A stretch of 64,000 bases of DNA, taken from the NCBI GenBank assembly GCA_013791905.1, contig VMSX01000023.1, positions 41,072 through 105,071 of the forward strand, written 5' to 3'. Below, piece by piece: positions 63,649-64,000 of this stretch. Source of the stretch: Rhodocyclaceae bacterium (lineage in GTDB: Bacteria; Pseudomonadota; Gammaproteobacteria; Burkholderiales; Rhodocyclaceae). The position numbers and the translations under genes are program-made. Every line of letters begins with the position of its first letter. Within the stretch, counting starts at the first letter, position 1. The notes under the pieces were generated by a model. The model ran no database searches, was not told where the DNA came from, and saw nothing but the letters and a program-made list of their open reading frames with translations.

Positions 63649-63821
63649 GAGCGAGCGTTGCGCCAGGCAGCCGGCCAGGCCTGGGCGACAGTGCCGCTAA
63701 ATTCGATGGCGGCAAGCCTCTTCGCGGCGGAGCCCTGCAGCGCCCCGTCATTGATGGCGTCGCCCGCCGTGAGGGCGGCGAACCGGAAGACGGTCAGGGC
63801 GGCGAGACAGCGGCGCATCAT
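63645..63821 (-). CDS. Possible small upstream open frame coupled to the EAL gene
   Basis: A 58-codon frame beginning MMRRCLAALTVFRFAAL ends in a TGA that overlaps the ATG of the EAL gene (ATGA). The start could be a short signal peptide. No family is recognised. It may be a remnant of a substrate-binding protein often found upstream of such regulators, or a leader frame. Confidence 0.25.
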   Translation of the reverse strand: MMRRCLAALTVFRFAALTAGDAINDGALQGSAAKRLAAIEFSGTVAQAWPAAWRNARS

Positions 63822-63860
63822 TGCGAACTGCTTCCGGCAAATTAAGATATTTAAATATAC

Positions 63861-64000
63861 AGTAGTGTCCGGTTAAAACGAACCCCATGAACTGGAAAGC
63901 CAGAACTGGAGCGGGATTTGAAGCAATGAAGGGTGGTGTCGATTTGAACGGCGGCGAGCGGTTCGGGCAGTCTTCCGGGTTTTATCTCGGAGACGACAAC
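63861..64000. mobile_element. Possible terminus of an insertion sequence at the window edge
   Basis: The stretch AGTAGTGTCCGGTTAAAAC resembles termini I associate with some proteobacterial insertion sequences, and it follows an AT-rich stretch (TTTAAATATACAG). Nothing coding is recognised in the remaining bases, so the call rests on the terminus alone. Confidence 0.25.

Noticed and set aside
1..64000. Prophage, plasmid replication genes, rRNA or tRNA genes
   Set aside because: No phage structural genes, integrase, replication initiator, or cloverleaf-like sequence was recognised in either strand.

Overview
The window is high-GC DNA with genes on both strands. It reads as a chromosomal segment of a betaproteobacterium, most like the Rhodocyclales and their relatives. 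This is judged from protein flavour (Rep, Cca, Slt, YqaA, MiaB, TtrABCSR, the GNAT plus nitrilase pair, IlvA with two ACT-like repeats) and gene order. It is not based on a marker gene: no rRNA or tRNA gene was recognised.

Layout. 0-1.6 kb: a frameshifted exported metalloprotease-like gene and a DUF4197 lipoprotein-like gene. 1.6-8.2 kb: a four-gene phosphorelay and cyclic-di-GMP cassette (Hpt-REC-REC-PAS histidine kinase, REC-HD-GYP, single REC, Hpt-REC-REC-GGDEF). A diverged 78-bp direct repeat flanks it; the right copy is the 5' end of an intact small gene and the left copy is a truncated duplicate. 8.4-15 kb: rep, then a minus-strand run slt, NAD(P)-binding protein, DUF5619, pterin dehydratase, cca. 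15.2-19 kb: 5-formyl-THF cyclo-ligase, an HDOD protein and a PAS-GGDEF-EAL protein. 19-24.6 kb: a PatB/MalY aminotransferase between two inverted copies of an intergenic repeat, then ilvA, yqaA, a nitrilase/GNAT pair and a small hypothetical gene. 24.7-32.1 kb: a complete tetrathionate reductase locus, ttrBCA with the ttrSR sensor and regulator. 32.1-42.1 kb: a type I-C CRISPR-Cas locus with 14 spacers. It has an extra YhcG/DUF1016 PD-(D/E)XK nuclease gene between cas7 and cas4, translationally coupled to cas4. A 15-bp direct repeat lies at both outer edges of the locus. 42.2-51.4 kb: a giant FAD/Fe-S oxidoreductase, small genes, LysE, YjbQ, a NAGGN-type amidotransferase and a diguanylate cyclase. 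51.4-53 kb: an IS110-family element beside what may be the first codons of a ridA gene. 53-64 kb: RraA-like, miaB, cytochrome c, a MocR regulator diverging from a DUF2917 gene, HIT protein, a PilZ-like protein and a 1209-residue PAS-GGDEF-EAL protein. The right edge may enter another insertion sequence.

Three themes stand out. (1) Cyclic-di-GMP signalling is dense: six proteins carry GGDEF, EAL, HD-GYP or HDOD domains. (2) The CRISPR-Cas locus looks like a module with an accessory nuclease, inserted between the divergent ttrS and FAD-oxidase genes. (3) A 25-bp bipartite motif (AAAAGTCGGCGCTGG, a variable 3-4 nt centre, then ACGGCG) occurs nine times, plus one weak copy, on both strands, inside genes and directly after stop codons. 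One copy sits exactly where a histidine kinase has lost its C-terminal receiver. I know of no element it corresponds to, and it is the strongest unexplained signal in the window.
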